NCBI GenBank assembly: GCA_002367695.1
Contig: DFDK01000044.1
Span: 5,196-17,618, forward strand
Direction: 5' to 3'
DNA: 12,423 nt
DNA from: Acidimicrobium sp. UBA3029
GTDB lineage: Bacteria > Actinomycetota > Acidimicrobiia > Acidimicrobiales > Ilumatobacteraceae
Position numbers and translations under genes: made by a program. Below are positions 1-5,993 of the stretch, in pieces; the stretch's first letter is position 1, and every line of letters begins with the position of its first letter. Under the pieces are notes generated by a model, which saw nothing but the letters and a program-made list of their open reading frames with translations, was not told the origin of the DNA and ran no database searches.

Positions 1-424
1 TTGCTTGGGGCAAGTTCTCGGCATCAACAATCTCTGGCGTCAGTGCCATAAATGCAGGTGCCGAAATTGTCAACGCAACCGACTCAAGAAACGTGCCAAC
101 TAAGAGCCAGTTCACCGACAGATGATCGGTCCACTGCAGAGTAGCAAGCGCAATTGCAACGAATAAAGCAACTACCTGAGTAACCGCAATGAGTCGACGC
201 CTGTCGACCATGTCGGCTAACGCGCCAGCGTGCAACGCAAGCAAAAAGCCTGGCACTGCCCATGCTGTTTGCACCAGCCCTACAAGAGTTGGCGATTCCG
301 TCAAAGTCGTCATCGTCCAGCCAGCAGCAGCAATGTGCATAAACGTGCCGATATTCGAGACCAAGCCGGCAATCCAGAGTGCCCTAAAAACACGTATTTT
401 TAGTGGCGACCAAGGGCTAGGCAC
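1..424 (-). CDS. MFS exporter, MFS_3-like (partial, C-terminus outside window)
   Basis: N-terminal 141 residues of a major facilitator superfamily drug or metabolite exporter, read on the minus strand and open to the left edge. Residues 13-35 (FRALWIAGLVSNIG...) form TM1, about 47-69 form TM2, and GALADMVDRRR at 67-77 is the loop 2-3 motif A of the superfamily. Further hydrophobic segments lie at about 79-95 and 105-125. The pattern 'FRxLWxxxLVSNxGTxM...GALADxxDRRRL' is typical of the MFS_3 group (EntS-type exporters). The start is GTG at 424, because an in-frame TGA lies just upstream (430-428). There is no Shine-Dalgarno sequence; a TATTAT box (435-430) sits 5 nt before the start, suggesting a leaderless message. 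It is divergent from the ArfB-like gene. The substrate cannot be predicted. Confidence 0.82.
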   Translation of the reverse strand, partial: MPSPWSPLKIRVFRALWIAGLVSNIGTFMHIAAAGWTMTTLTESPTLVGLVQTAWAVPGFLLALHAGALADMVDRRRLIAVTQVVALFVAIALATLQWTDHLSVNWLLVGTFLESVALTISAPAFMALTPEIVDAENLPQA

Positions 425-440
425 GCGTCATAATATACCC
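425..440. promoter_or_regulatory. 16-bp divergent promoter core shared by the MFS and ArfB-like genes
   Basis: The whole spacer between two divergent start codons is 16 bp with an AT-rich centre. On the plus strand, CATAAT at 429-434 (5/6 match to TATAAT, its first base one bp outside none of the spacer) is followed by 6 nt and then ATG at 441, placing +1 on the A. On the minus strand, TATTAT (435-430) is followed by 5 nt and then GTG at 424. Neither side has room for, or shows, a ribosome binding site, so both messages are probably leaderless. The two -10 boxes overlap, so polymerase could occupy only one at a time. The -35 regions would lie inside the coding regions and I see no good match there. 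Confidence 0.45.
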
Positions 441-854
441 ATGGCTGCAGACGAAGACATTGTGACGTCACGTGGCCTCGTAGTTCCTTTTGCCGCTCTC
501 AACTGGACCTTTGCCCGCTCAACAGGAGCAGGTGGCCAACACGTCAACAAAACGTCTTCAAAGGCCACCTTGATCGTTGCGACATCTGAGATAACTGGCC
601 CAGACTTGGCAGTCGAGCGCGTACGCTCGCTACTCCCCACCGAGATCCGAATTACCAATCAAAAGAGCCGTAGCCAGTGGTGTAATCGGCAACTCTGTGT
701 ATCTCAATTGTGCGACATGCTCGATACTGCTGCGATGCCTCCCGCACCACCACGAAGAAAGTCACGTCCTACGCGTGGATCAGTTGAACGTCGCCTCGAA
801 AGCAAGCGACGCGAAAGTAACAAGAAAGAATCGCGCCGCACTGACAACTGGTGA
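441..854 (+). CDS. arfB: ArfB/YaeJ-like peptidyl-tRNA hydrolase (ribosome rescue)
   Basis: A 137-residue class I release-factor-like protein. ArfB family members bind ribosomes stalled at the 3' end of mRNA and hydrolyse the peptidyl-tRNA. The catalytic loop is GGQ at residues 31-33, in the context STGAGGQHVNKTSSKATL that is diagnostic for this domain. There is no stop-codon-recognition domain. The C-terminus (about 106-137) is a strongly basic tail rich in R, K, S and E, which in ArfB threads into the mRNA entry channel. The length is close to the ~140 aa of E. coli ArfB. The reading frame stays open upstream to 189, but homology begins only at the ATG at 441 and the upstream part is antisense to the MFS gene. 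No ribosome binding site is visible. Could also be annotated as a generic 'aminoacyl-tRNA hydrolase'. Confidence 0.9.
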   Translation: MAADEDIVTSRGLVVPFAALNWTFARSTGAGGQHVNKTSSKATLIVATSEITGPDLAVERVRSLLPTEIRITNQKSRSQWCNRQLCVSQLCDMLDTAAMPPAPPRRKSRPTRGSVERRLESKRRESNKKESRRTDNW

Positions 855-1035
855 GGAGTAATCGCAAAACAAGTGACCCATAAGTAACCCACCCAAATTG
901 TGCTGTAATACGACTGTAATCTTACAAAACCCATACCAAATATGACTCAAAGTGGGTATCCACCACTTGCACAAAGATGCTTCTTACCGTTCAATATGTA
1001 GACATCCTGTCTACAGAACTGGGGAAATACATATT
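855..1035. other. 181-bp intergenic regulatory-looking spacer
   Basis: No gene fits here. The spacer carries several short symmetric elements: CTGTAAT repeated directly at 903-909 and 914-920 (11-bp period, about one helical turn), the palindrome TGTAA-TC-TTACA at 915-926, AAGTGG/CCACTT arms at 950-955 and 963-968, and the 8-3-8 inverted repeat at 997-1015. A weak promoter can be drawn as TTGCAC (967-972), 17 bp, TTCAAT (990-995), which would put +1 near 1002 inside the 8-3-8 repeat. No terminator is visible after the ArfB-like gene, so read-through into the next gene is possible. Confidence 0.5.
997..1015. promoter_or_regulatory. Perfect 8-3-8 inverted repeat, candidate operator
   Basis: TGTAGACA-TCC-TGTCTACA is a perfect inverted repeat with 8-bp arms and a 3-bp spacer. 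It ends 5 nt before the GGGGA ribosome-binding-like sequence of the membrane protein gene that starts at 1036. Its place just after a weak -10 (990-995) is classic for a repressor operator covering the start site. As RNA it could instead form an 8-bp hairpin next to the ribosome binding site. I cannot assign it to a regulator family; no regulator gene lies beside it. Confidence 0.5.
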
Positions 1036-1359
1036 ATGACAGCTGGATTCTGGACAAGCTTTGGAGAACTCGTTCTCCTAGCAATATTGCTCGGCGCCGT
1101 AACAACCGTTGTTGATTCGGTACTAGGCACAGTCGGAGTAAGTGCAATGATCAAGAAGCTTCCAATCATCGGCTCCAACTGGGGCTTGATCGTATCCATC
1201 ATAATGATGGCAGTGATTGACCTCGATGTTGTTAGCGGTTGGGGAATTGCATTGTCCTCCGACTGGATGATTTGGGTCGCCAACGGCGCAATCATCTACG
1301 GAATGGTTCCTGTAAAGGATGCCGTTGTATCAATGATTGGTAAGGGTTTTCGCGCTTAA
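1036..1359 (+). CDS. Small membrane protein of unknown function (107 aa)
   Basis: I do not recognise this protein. It is 107 residues long and very hydrophobic, with three probable membrane segments at about 10-35, 47-67 and 76-97. Charged residues are few: KK at 40-41 between TM1 and TM2, acidic residues D62 and D64 at the end of TM2, D76 before TM3, and a short basic end (KGFRA). There is no signal-peptide cleavage site and no cysteine. The start at 1036 is preferred because GGGGAAA at 1021-1027 precedes it by about 9 nt and the hydrophobic region begins there. The frame stays open upstream to 952 but that part is not membrane-like. The gene looks monocistronic, with symmetric elements in front and a strong terminator behind. 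Holin-like or small accessory channel roles are possible but unsupported. Confidence 0.7.
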   Translation: MTAGFWTSFGELVLLAILLGAVTTVVDSVLGTVGVSAMIKKLPIIGSNWGLIVSIIMMAVIDLDVVSGWGIALSSDWMIWVANGAIIYGMVPVKDAVVSMIGKGFRA

Positions 1360-1384
1360 TTAGCGTTTAAACTCTAATAATTCG

Positions 1385-1420
1385 AAAAGCCGTCGGCGCA
1401 AGCCGGCGGCTTTTCTATTT
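1385..1420 (+). terminator. Strong intrinsic terminator
   Basis: A 13-bp stem, 1385-1397 with 1402-1414 (one G-U wobble), is closed by a GCAA tetraloop of the stable GNRA type. It is followed by TTTTCTATTT. It lies 26 nt after the stop codon of the membrane protein gene. The A-run on the 5' side means it could also work on the other strand, although no gene converges here. Confidence 0.9.
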
Positions 1421-1453
1421 ATATTGCATTCATTTCCAACTAGCGTGACGTGC

Positions 1454-2257
1454 ATGGCACTTGAACCAAACCTCGTTACGACCTACAAACGAGATGGTGT
1501 CGTAGTGCTCCGCAATCTCGTGTCATTGGATGCTCTTGAATTGCTGCGACAAGGGGTCCTAACCAACATGCAGTCTCCTGGCCCATGGGCCAATGAATAC
1601 ACACCCGCAGGTACAAGTGGTCGCTTTTTTGATGACTACGTCAACTGGCAGAGAATTCCTCAGTTCGAGCAAGTGGGCAACACAGGTTCGGTTCCACAAG
1701 CCGCACTTGACCTCATGGCCACCAAAACTGCTCGCATGTTTCACGAGCATGTACTTGTCAAAGAAGCCCAGACACGCGAGGTGACCCCTTGGCACCACGA
1801 CGACCCCTACTACGGCATTGATGGCATGGACAACGTCAGCATTTGGATTCCGCTCGACCCAATACCTGAGTCGGTAGCGCTGCGATTTATCGTCGGGAGC
1901 CATCTGTGGGATAAGCGTTTTATCCCCCGCCGATTTGCCGATCAATCTGCATATGTTGACGAGGCAACGGACTTTGTAACCATGCCCGATCAAGGTGACC
2001 TAAACAAAATGCAATCAATCACATGCCCCGTCAATTTGGGCGATGCTGTTGCATTCCACTACCGCACTCTGCACTCGGCACCGGGCACATTCGGCACCGA
2101 AGTCCATCTCCGGCGTGCGGTCAGTTTTCGTTACGTCGGCGACGATGCTGTGTTTGCTTCGCGCCCTTGGCGCACATCGCCACCACTTGAAGGCAACGAC
2201 TTATCGTTCGGTGAGCAACTAGACGATCCGCGATTTCCTATTGTTGCAAAGCGATAG
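1454..2257 (+). CDS. PhyH-family Fe(II)/2-oxoglutarate dioxygenase
   Basis: A 267-residue member of the phytanoyl-CoA dioxygenase (PhyH) family, which couples 2-oxoglutarate decarboxylation to hydroxylation of a small organic substrate. The motif TPWHHDDPYY gives iron ligands H114 and D116, the distal iron ligand is H207 (TLHSAPG), and R220 or R221 should bind 2-oxoglutarate. 'NVSIWIPLDPIPES' and 'RFIVGSH' are typical core strands. The ATG at 1454 is preferred over an in-frame TTG at 1424: family homology starts right after it, and TAGCGT (1441-1446) ends 7 nt upstream, suggesting a leaderless message. The gene follows the terminator at 1385, so it has its own promoter, and it converges with the desaturase 11 bp away. 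The substrate is unknown. PhnY and TmpA of phosphonate catabolism are in the same superfamily, but nothing here proves that role. Confidence 0.85.
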   Translation: MALEPNLVTTYKRDGVVVLRNLVSLDALELLRQGVLTNMQSPGPWANEYTPAGTSGRFFDDYVNWQRIPQFEQVGNTGSVPQAALDLMATKTARMFHEHVLVKEAQTREVTPWHHDDPYYGIDGMDNVSIWIPLDPIPESVALRFIVGSHLWDKRFIPRRFADQSAYVDEATDFVTMPDQGDLNKMQSITCPVNLGDAVAFHYRTLHSAPGTFGTEVHLRRAVSFRYVGDDAVFASRPWRTSPPLEGNDLSFGEQLDDPRFPIVAKR

Positions 2258-2268
2258 CAAATCAAACA

Positions 2269-3186
2269 CTACGCACCATCACGCACTGGTGCACCCATTG
2301 GCTTAAACGAAAACTTGCGGAACACTTCGGCGTAGCCACCTTCATACAACAACCCTGCCTCGCGGGCTCGTTCTACAGCGTTGACGCGCGCCGACAACTT
2401 TGGCACTTCGTACCACGCAACTCCTGGCTGTTCGTGATGGGCAACATGCAAATTATTGTTGAGCATCAGCAGGCTCATAAATGGACCTGCCATGACCATC
2501 GCGGTTCGCGTCTCTTCCCCTGCCTGATATTTGTGTTCTGGAAATGGACGAATCGCATTGAGGATTCGCCCACCGTAAGTAGTGCCGAGCGCAAATTGCC
2601 AAAGCGGCATTCCCGCAACTGATTGAACGAGAAAGACGACAACAACAAGACCAACTGCATGGACTGCCACCGCAAACCATGCCTGCTTATCCCCTCGAAG
2701 TATCAGTCGAATCTTGGACCAGAGATATGTCACTGTGCTCACAATTGTCCATACAAACATACGGAACAAAATGGTGCGGTTGGCCCAGTATGCAGCCTTG
2801 CGCAATCGTCCAGCACTCTCCCAGGCTTCTGGCGATACGTAGTAGCTCTCATTGTCGAGACCTGGGTGCGTGAGATCGGACTGATGGTGCTCGACGTGGT
2901 CTTTTTTAAAACTGAAATAGGGATTCCACAACGTGACAGGAATTGACCCGATGACATCATTGATCCACTGACGTCGAAATGGATGACCATGGATTGTCTC
3001 GTGTTGCATGCTCAGGTGCCAGGCACCAAGCACGCTCAGGAACGGAATGGTCAACCAGGGCGTTAACACTTCATGACGCATCACAGTGAGAATTGTGAGC
3101 CCATAGACCGCAACAATTACAGCGAGCGTACGCCACTCACCTCGCCCGTTGAGCAGTGATTTTTGGGAACCAGGGGCTTGTGACAC
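2269..3186 (-). CDS. Membrane fatty-acid desaturase/hydroxylase (PF00487 type)
   Basis: A 305-residue integral membrane di-iron enzyme. All three histidine boxes are present: HETIHGH at 62-68, HVEHH at 97-101 and HVAHH at 247-251, the last preceded by NNNL as in bacterial acyl-lipid desaturases and hydroxylases. Hydrophobic stretches lie at about 20-56 (likely two passes around a short turn), 138-163, 170-200 and 228-243. The N-terminal 18 residues are soluble and there is no cytochrome b5 or ferredoxin domain, so a separate electron donor is needed. The start is GTG at 3186; TAGAAT (3198-3193) lies exactly 6 nt upstream, putting +1 on the G. The natural substrate could be a fatty acyl chain, but carotenoid- or ornithine-lipid-type hydroxylases share these boxes. 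Confidence 0.85.
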   Translation of the reverse strand: MSQAPGSQKSLLNGRGEWRTLAVIVAVYGLTILTVMRHEVLTPWLTIPFLSVLGAWHLSMQHETIHGHPFRRQWINDVIGSIPVTLWNPYFSFKKDHVEHHQSDLTHPGLDNESYYVSPEAWESAGRLRKAAYWANRTILFRMFVWTIVSTVTYLWSKIRLILRGDKQAWFAVAVHAVGLVVVVFLVQSVAGMPLWQFALGTTYGGRILNAIRPFPEHKYQAGEETRTAMVMAGPFMSLLMLNNNLHVAHHEQPGVAWYEVPKLSARVNAVERAREAGLLYEGGYAEVFRKFSFKPMGAPVRDGA

Positions 3187-3208
3187 GCCTACATTCTACA
3201 ATGTGACA
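3187..3208. promoter_or_regulatory. 22-bp divergent promoter core, back-to-back overlapping -10 boxes
   Basis: Two genes diverge from GTG codons at 3186 (minus) and 3209 (plus). On the minus strand, TAGAAT at 3198-3193 is followed by 6 nt and then GTG. On the plus strand, TACAAT at 3197-3202 is followed by 6 nt and then GTG. Both hexamers match TATAAT at 5 of 6 positions and both spacings put +1 on the first base of the start codon. No Shine-Dalgarno sequence can fit. The boxes share 2 bp. An alternative plus-strand reading is TACATT (3190-3195) with 7 nt to the in-frame GTG at 3203. No convincing -35 is seen on either side. Confidence 0.55.
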
Positions 3209-4216
3209 GTGCCCCGGCTAGTTGCTCTCGCCAAAACTTATGGCCCAGGACTTGTATTTATCGGCGTAGTGACATTTGTCGGTTTTGTTATCCATTGGAA
3301 TTTTGAAACCATTTCTCCACTTGTCGCATCGCTGGTGTTGGGTGTGCTTATTGGAAATATTGTTTCGATCCCAAAAATATTTGTATTCGGACAGAAGTTT
3401 GCGGCAAAAAAGGTCTTGCGGTTTGGCATCGTGCTCCTCGGCACACAACTCGCCCTTAAACAAGTCGTGGATCTCGGTGGCCGAGAATTAATCGTTGTTG
3501 TCGGTGTCGTTGCGCTCACTTTTCTCGGCACATTGTGGCTTGGTCCACATCTTGGAGTATCAAAATCACTTTCGCTTCTCATAGCAACAGGATTCTCCAT
3601 CTGCGGTGCTTCTGCTGTCGCGGCAATGGATGGCGTAGTTGATGCCGACGAAGAAGAAGTCACATACGCGATTGCGCTTGTAACTCTGTGCGGAAGTCTG
3701 GCAATTGTGCTGCTGCCGCTCTTACGTAACGTGCTTGGTCTTTCAGATCCACAACTGTTTGGATCATGGGTCGGAGCAAGCGTGCACGACGTAGCCCAAG
3801 TGATCGCCACTTCGTCTACCGGCGGAGATGCGGCAGTTCAATCGGCAACTGTGGTCAAACTCTCTAGGGTCGTGCTGCTTGCACCACTTGTAGCCTGCGT
3901 CAGCATCTGGGTGCGTCGATCATCAAGTGGCCTTGTAGCCAAAGTTGATAAAAAGAATGTCAGTGTCGTTCCCCTTTTCGTAGTCGGATTTCTCGTGATG
4001 ATCGCAGTACGCACGACAGGTGTCATCCCCGACAACTGGCTATCAAAACTCAAGACAATCGAACAAGTTTGTCTTGCAAGTGCACTGGTGGGTCTGGGTT
4101 CCGACGTGCGCATTGCCAGACTCCTCAAAGTTGGCGGCCGGCCTCTCCTGCTTGCACTAATCAGTTGGTTTGGAATTGCAGTCGTTTCGCTGATTGGCGT
4201 ACGACTCGTCGCCTAA
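3209..4216 (+). CDS. YeiH/PSE-family putative anion exporter
   Basis: A 335-residue polytopic membrane protein of the YeiH family (Cons_hypoth698, PSE family), whose members are proposed exporters of sulfate or related anions. Signatures seen are FGIVLLGTQL in the first third, SICGASAVAAM near the middle, ASVHDVAQVIA and SATVVKLSRVVLLAPL in the second half, with about nine to ten hydrophobic segments. The length matches the family (~340-350 aa). The frame is open to 3149, but the upstream part is antisense to the desaturase. GTG at 3209 is chosen because TACAAT ends 6 nt before it; GTG at 3203 is possible too. No sulfonate or sulfur metabolism gene is adjacent, so the substrate is open. It converges with hutI over 15 bp, with no visible terminator. 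Confidence 0.85.
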   Translation: MPRLVALAKTYGPGLVFIGVVTFVGFVIHWNFETISPLVASLVLGVLIGNIVSIPKIFVFGQKFAAKKVLRFGIVLLGTQLALKQVVDLGGRELIVVVGVVALTFLGTLWLGPHLGVSKSLSLLIATGFSICGASAVAAMDGVVDADEEEVTYAIALVTLCGSLAIVLLPLLRNVLGLSDPQLFGSWVGASVHDVAQVIATSSTGGDAAVQSATVVKLSRVVLLAPLVACVSIWVRRSSSGLVAKVDKKNVSVVPLFVVGFLVMIAVRTTGVIPDNWLSKLKTIEQVCLASALVGLGSDVRIARLLKVGGRPLLLALISWFGIAVVSLIGVRLVA

Positions 4217-4231
4217 TAGCCAGCCCAGTTG

Positions 4232-5416
4232 TTAGAGCGCACCAACCACGCATTTACCACCGCGCACAACAGCGCGGGTTTGATTTACGCCTGGCCGATA
4301 AGCCAAATGGATGTGGCTTGGCGCATCAAGCACCACCAAGTCGGCTCGTGAGCCTGCGCACAAGTTGCCAATGTCTGTTCGGCGTAACGCTTGCGCACCA
4401 CCCTGTGTAGAAGACCACAATGCCTGGTCTGGCGTCATGCCCATCAAGATCACACCAAGCGACATCACGAACGGCATCGATGTGGTGTACGAGGAACCAG
4501 GGTTGCAGTCGGTTGCAAGAGCCACAGTTACGCCCTGCTCGATCATGTGTCGACCGTCTGGAAATGGCCCACGCGTGCATAACTCGGCCGCAGGCAACAA
4601 CGTGGCAACAGTTGTATTGCTTGCACTTGCCAGAGCTTCAATATCAAGGTCCGTAATGTGCGTGCAATGATCGCATGAAGCAACACCCAATTCCACACCC
4701 ATCTTTATTGCCCCACTCGGTGCTAACTGACTGGCATGGATGCGAGTACCGAGACCAGCTTTCGCACCTGCGGTCAGAATCTCTCGTGACTGCTCCGCGC
4801 TAAATGCTCCGCGATCACAAAACACATCAATCCACTTTGCATGAGGAAGACATGCATTCAGCATTTCGCCAACCACCAAGTCGACATAATCTTCCTGTTT
4901 GATCTCAGGCGGACAGACATGTGCACCAAGAAACGTTGTCTCGGTGGTTACAGACCGAGCAATTCGCAATGAACGCTCTTCGTCGGCCACCGACAAGCCA
5001 TAACCAGACTTGACCTCAAGGGTCGTTGTGCCCGAGCACAATGCTTCGTAGGCCAGATGTTGCGCATTAAGAGACAGCAACTCGTCGCTTGCCGCACGCG
5101 TGGCCGTCATGGTGCTCTGAATACCGCCAGCTTCATACGGAATGCCCTCCATACGAGCCTCAAACTCAGTTGCGCGGTCGCCAGCGAACACGATGTGGGT
5201 GTGGCTGTCAACAAATCCCGGGATAATCGCGCACCCGTAGCAATCTATTGGCTGTGCCTCGGTGTATTGATCAATTTGATCTTGCGGACCGCACCACACA
5301 ATGTTGCCTTCATCGTCGGCAACTAGGCCTGCATTATTGATAATGCCAAGCGGACCGTTACCAATTGACGGATCGTTGGTAACAAGATGTCCGATGTTGT
5401 TGAGAGCGAGACTCAT
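4232..5416 (-). CDS. hutI: Imidazolonepropionase
   Basis: A 394-residue amidohydrolase that opens 4-imidazolone-5-propionate to N-formimidoyl-L-glutamate, the third step of histidine degradation, in the cytosol. Visible features: the metal motif DSHTH (H72, H74), AGDRATEFEARMEGIPYEAGGI at about 78-99, GTTTLEVKSGYG at 129-140, H166 in FLGAHVCPPE, the metal ligand H227 in RIHASQLAPS, and the metal-binding D303 in LATDCNPGSS. The length is normal. The ATG at 5416 overlaps the TGA of the deformylase gene by 4 nt (ATGA), so the two are translationally coupled. Last gene of the hut operon as seen here. Confidence 0.95.
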   Translation of the reverse strand: MSLALNNIGHLVTNDPSIGNGPLGIINNAGLVADDEGNIVWCGPQDQIDQYTEAQPIDCYGCAIIPGFVDSHTHIVFAGDRATEFEARMEGIPYEAGGIQSTMTATRAASDELLSLNAQHLAYEALCSGTTTLEVKSGYGLSVADEERSLRIARSVTTETTFLGAHVCPPEIKQEDYVDLVVGEMLNACLPHAKWIDVFCDRGAFSAEQSREILTAGAKAGLGTRIHASQLAPSGAIKMGVELGVASCDHCTHITDLDIEALASASNTTVATLLPAAELCTRGPFPDGRHMIEQGVTVALATDCNPGSSYTTSMPFVMSLGVILMGMTPDQALWSSTQGGAQALRRTDIGNLCAGSRADLVVLDAPSHIHLAYRPGVNQTRAVVRGGKCVVGAL

Positions 5417-5988
5417 GAACCGTGCTTTGCCACTAGTGCTTTAGCGCGCTCTACAAACGCATCGTGATGAAAGAGATTAAACGAATCCCACGTTGTCAAC
5501 GTTCCTGAGTCAATTACTTTGTCGAGAAACAACAGACCATCCAGGTGATCGACTTCATGCTGAAATGTGCACGCAGTTAGACCAAGAATGTCTTTGTCAA
5601 TTGGGTTGCCTTCTCTGTCCCATGCAGTCAAATGCAGACGGGTATGACGAGCCACCTCGCCACGGATACCGGGAACCGACAAGCAGCCCTCCATGTTTTT
5701 AAACATGTCGTCATCAAGCGGTGTAAGCACAGGGTTAACCAAAATGGTCAGAGGTACGCGTGGCTTGTATGGGTAGCGCGGGTTGTTGTCGACCTCGACG
5801 GCGCAAATGCGCTGATGTCGCAGCACTTGCGTTGCTGCAAGTCCAGCACCATTGGCGTGACGCATAGTCTCGATGAGGTCATCAATAAACGCTTGAGTCT
5901 CGGGCAATGCAAGTTGCTCGCGAGTTACTTCTTTCGCCACCCACTTGAGCTCTGGGTGACCCACTGTTGCTATCGGTAAGACGGTCAT
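5413..5988 (-). CDS. Peptide-deformylase homologue inside the hut operon
   Basis: A 191-residue metallohydrolase of the peptide deformylase (Def) family, which removes N-formyl groups. All three motifs are intact: GAGLAATQ at 47-54 (catalytic Q54), EGCLS at 100-104 (metal ligand C102) and QHEVDH at 143-148 (H144 and H148 bind metal, E145 is the catalytic base). Residues 156-191 form a C-terminal tail (TLTTWDSFNLFHH...) beyond the usual core, as in some other bacterial Def paralogues. It starts 5 nt after the hutF stop and overlaps hutI by 4 nt, so it belongs to the hut operon. HutF produces N-formylglutamate, whose deformylase (HutG) is missing in this window, so this protein may take that role (inference). 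It might instead be an ordinary housekeeping or accessory Def. AAGG sits only 3 nt before the ATG, a poor ribosome binding site that fits coupling to hutF. Confidence 0.92.
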   Translation of the reverse strand: MTVLPIATVGHPELKWVAKEVTREQLALPETQAFIDDLIETMRHANGAGLAATQVLRHQRICAVEVDNNPRYPYKPRVPLTILVNPVLTPLDDDMFKNMEGCLSVPGIRGEVARHTRLHLTAWDREGNPIDKDILGLTACTFQHEVDHLDGLLFLDKVIDSGTLTTWDSFNLFHHDAFVERAKALVAKHGS

Positions 5989-5993
5989 AAGCC

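Noticed and set aside
189..440. Upstream extension of the ArfB-like reading frame to an ATG at 189
   Set aside because: It is antisense to a clear MFS coding region and has no similarity to ArfB; family homology starts at the ATG at 441.
464..473. 10-bp palindrome GTGACGTCAC, like a CRE site
   Set aside because: It lies inside the ArfB-like coding region and its length is compatible with chance.
952..1035. N-terminal extension of the membrane protein from an ATG at 952
   Set aside because: The added residues are His/Arg-rich and not membrane-like, and the stretch contains the operator-like repeats; the ATG at 1036 has the better ribosome binding site.
2434..2990. Several open frames of 60-107 codons antisense to the membrane desaturase
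   Set aside because: The three histidine boxes prove the minus-strand gene; the other frames show no recognisable protein.
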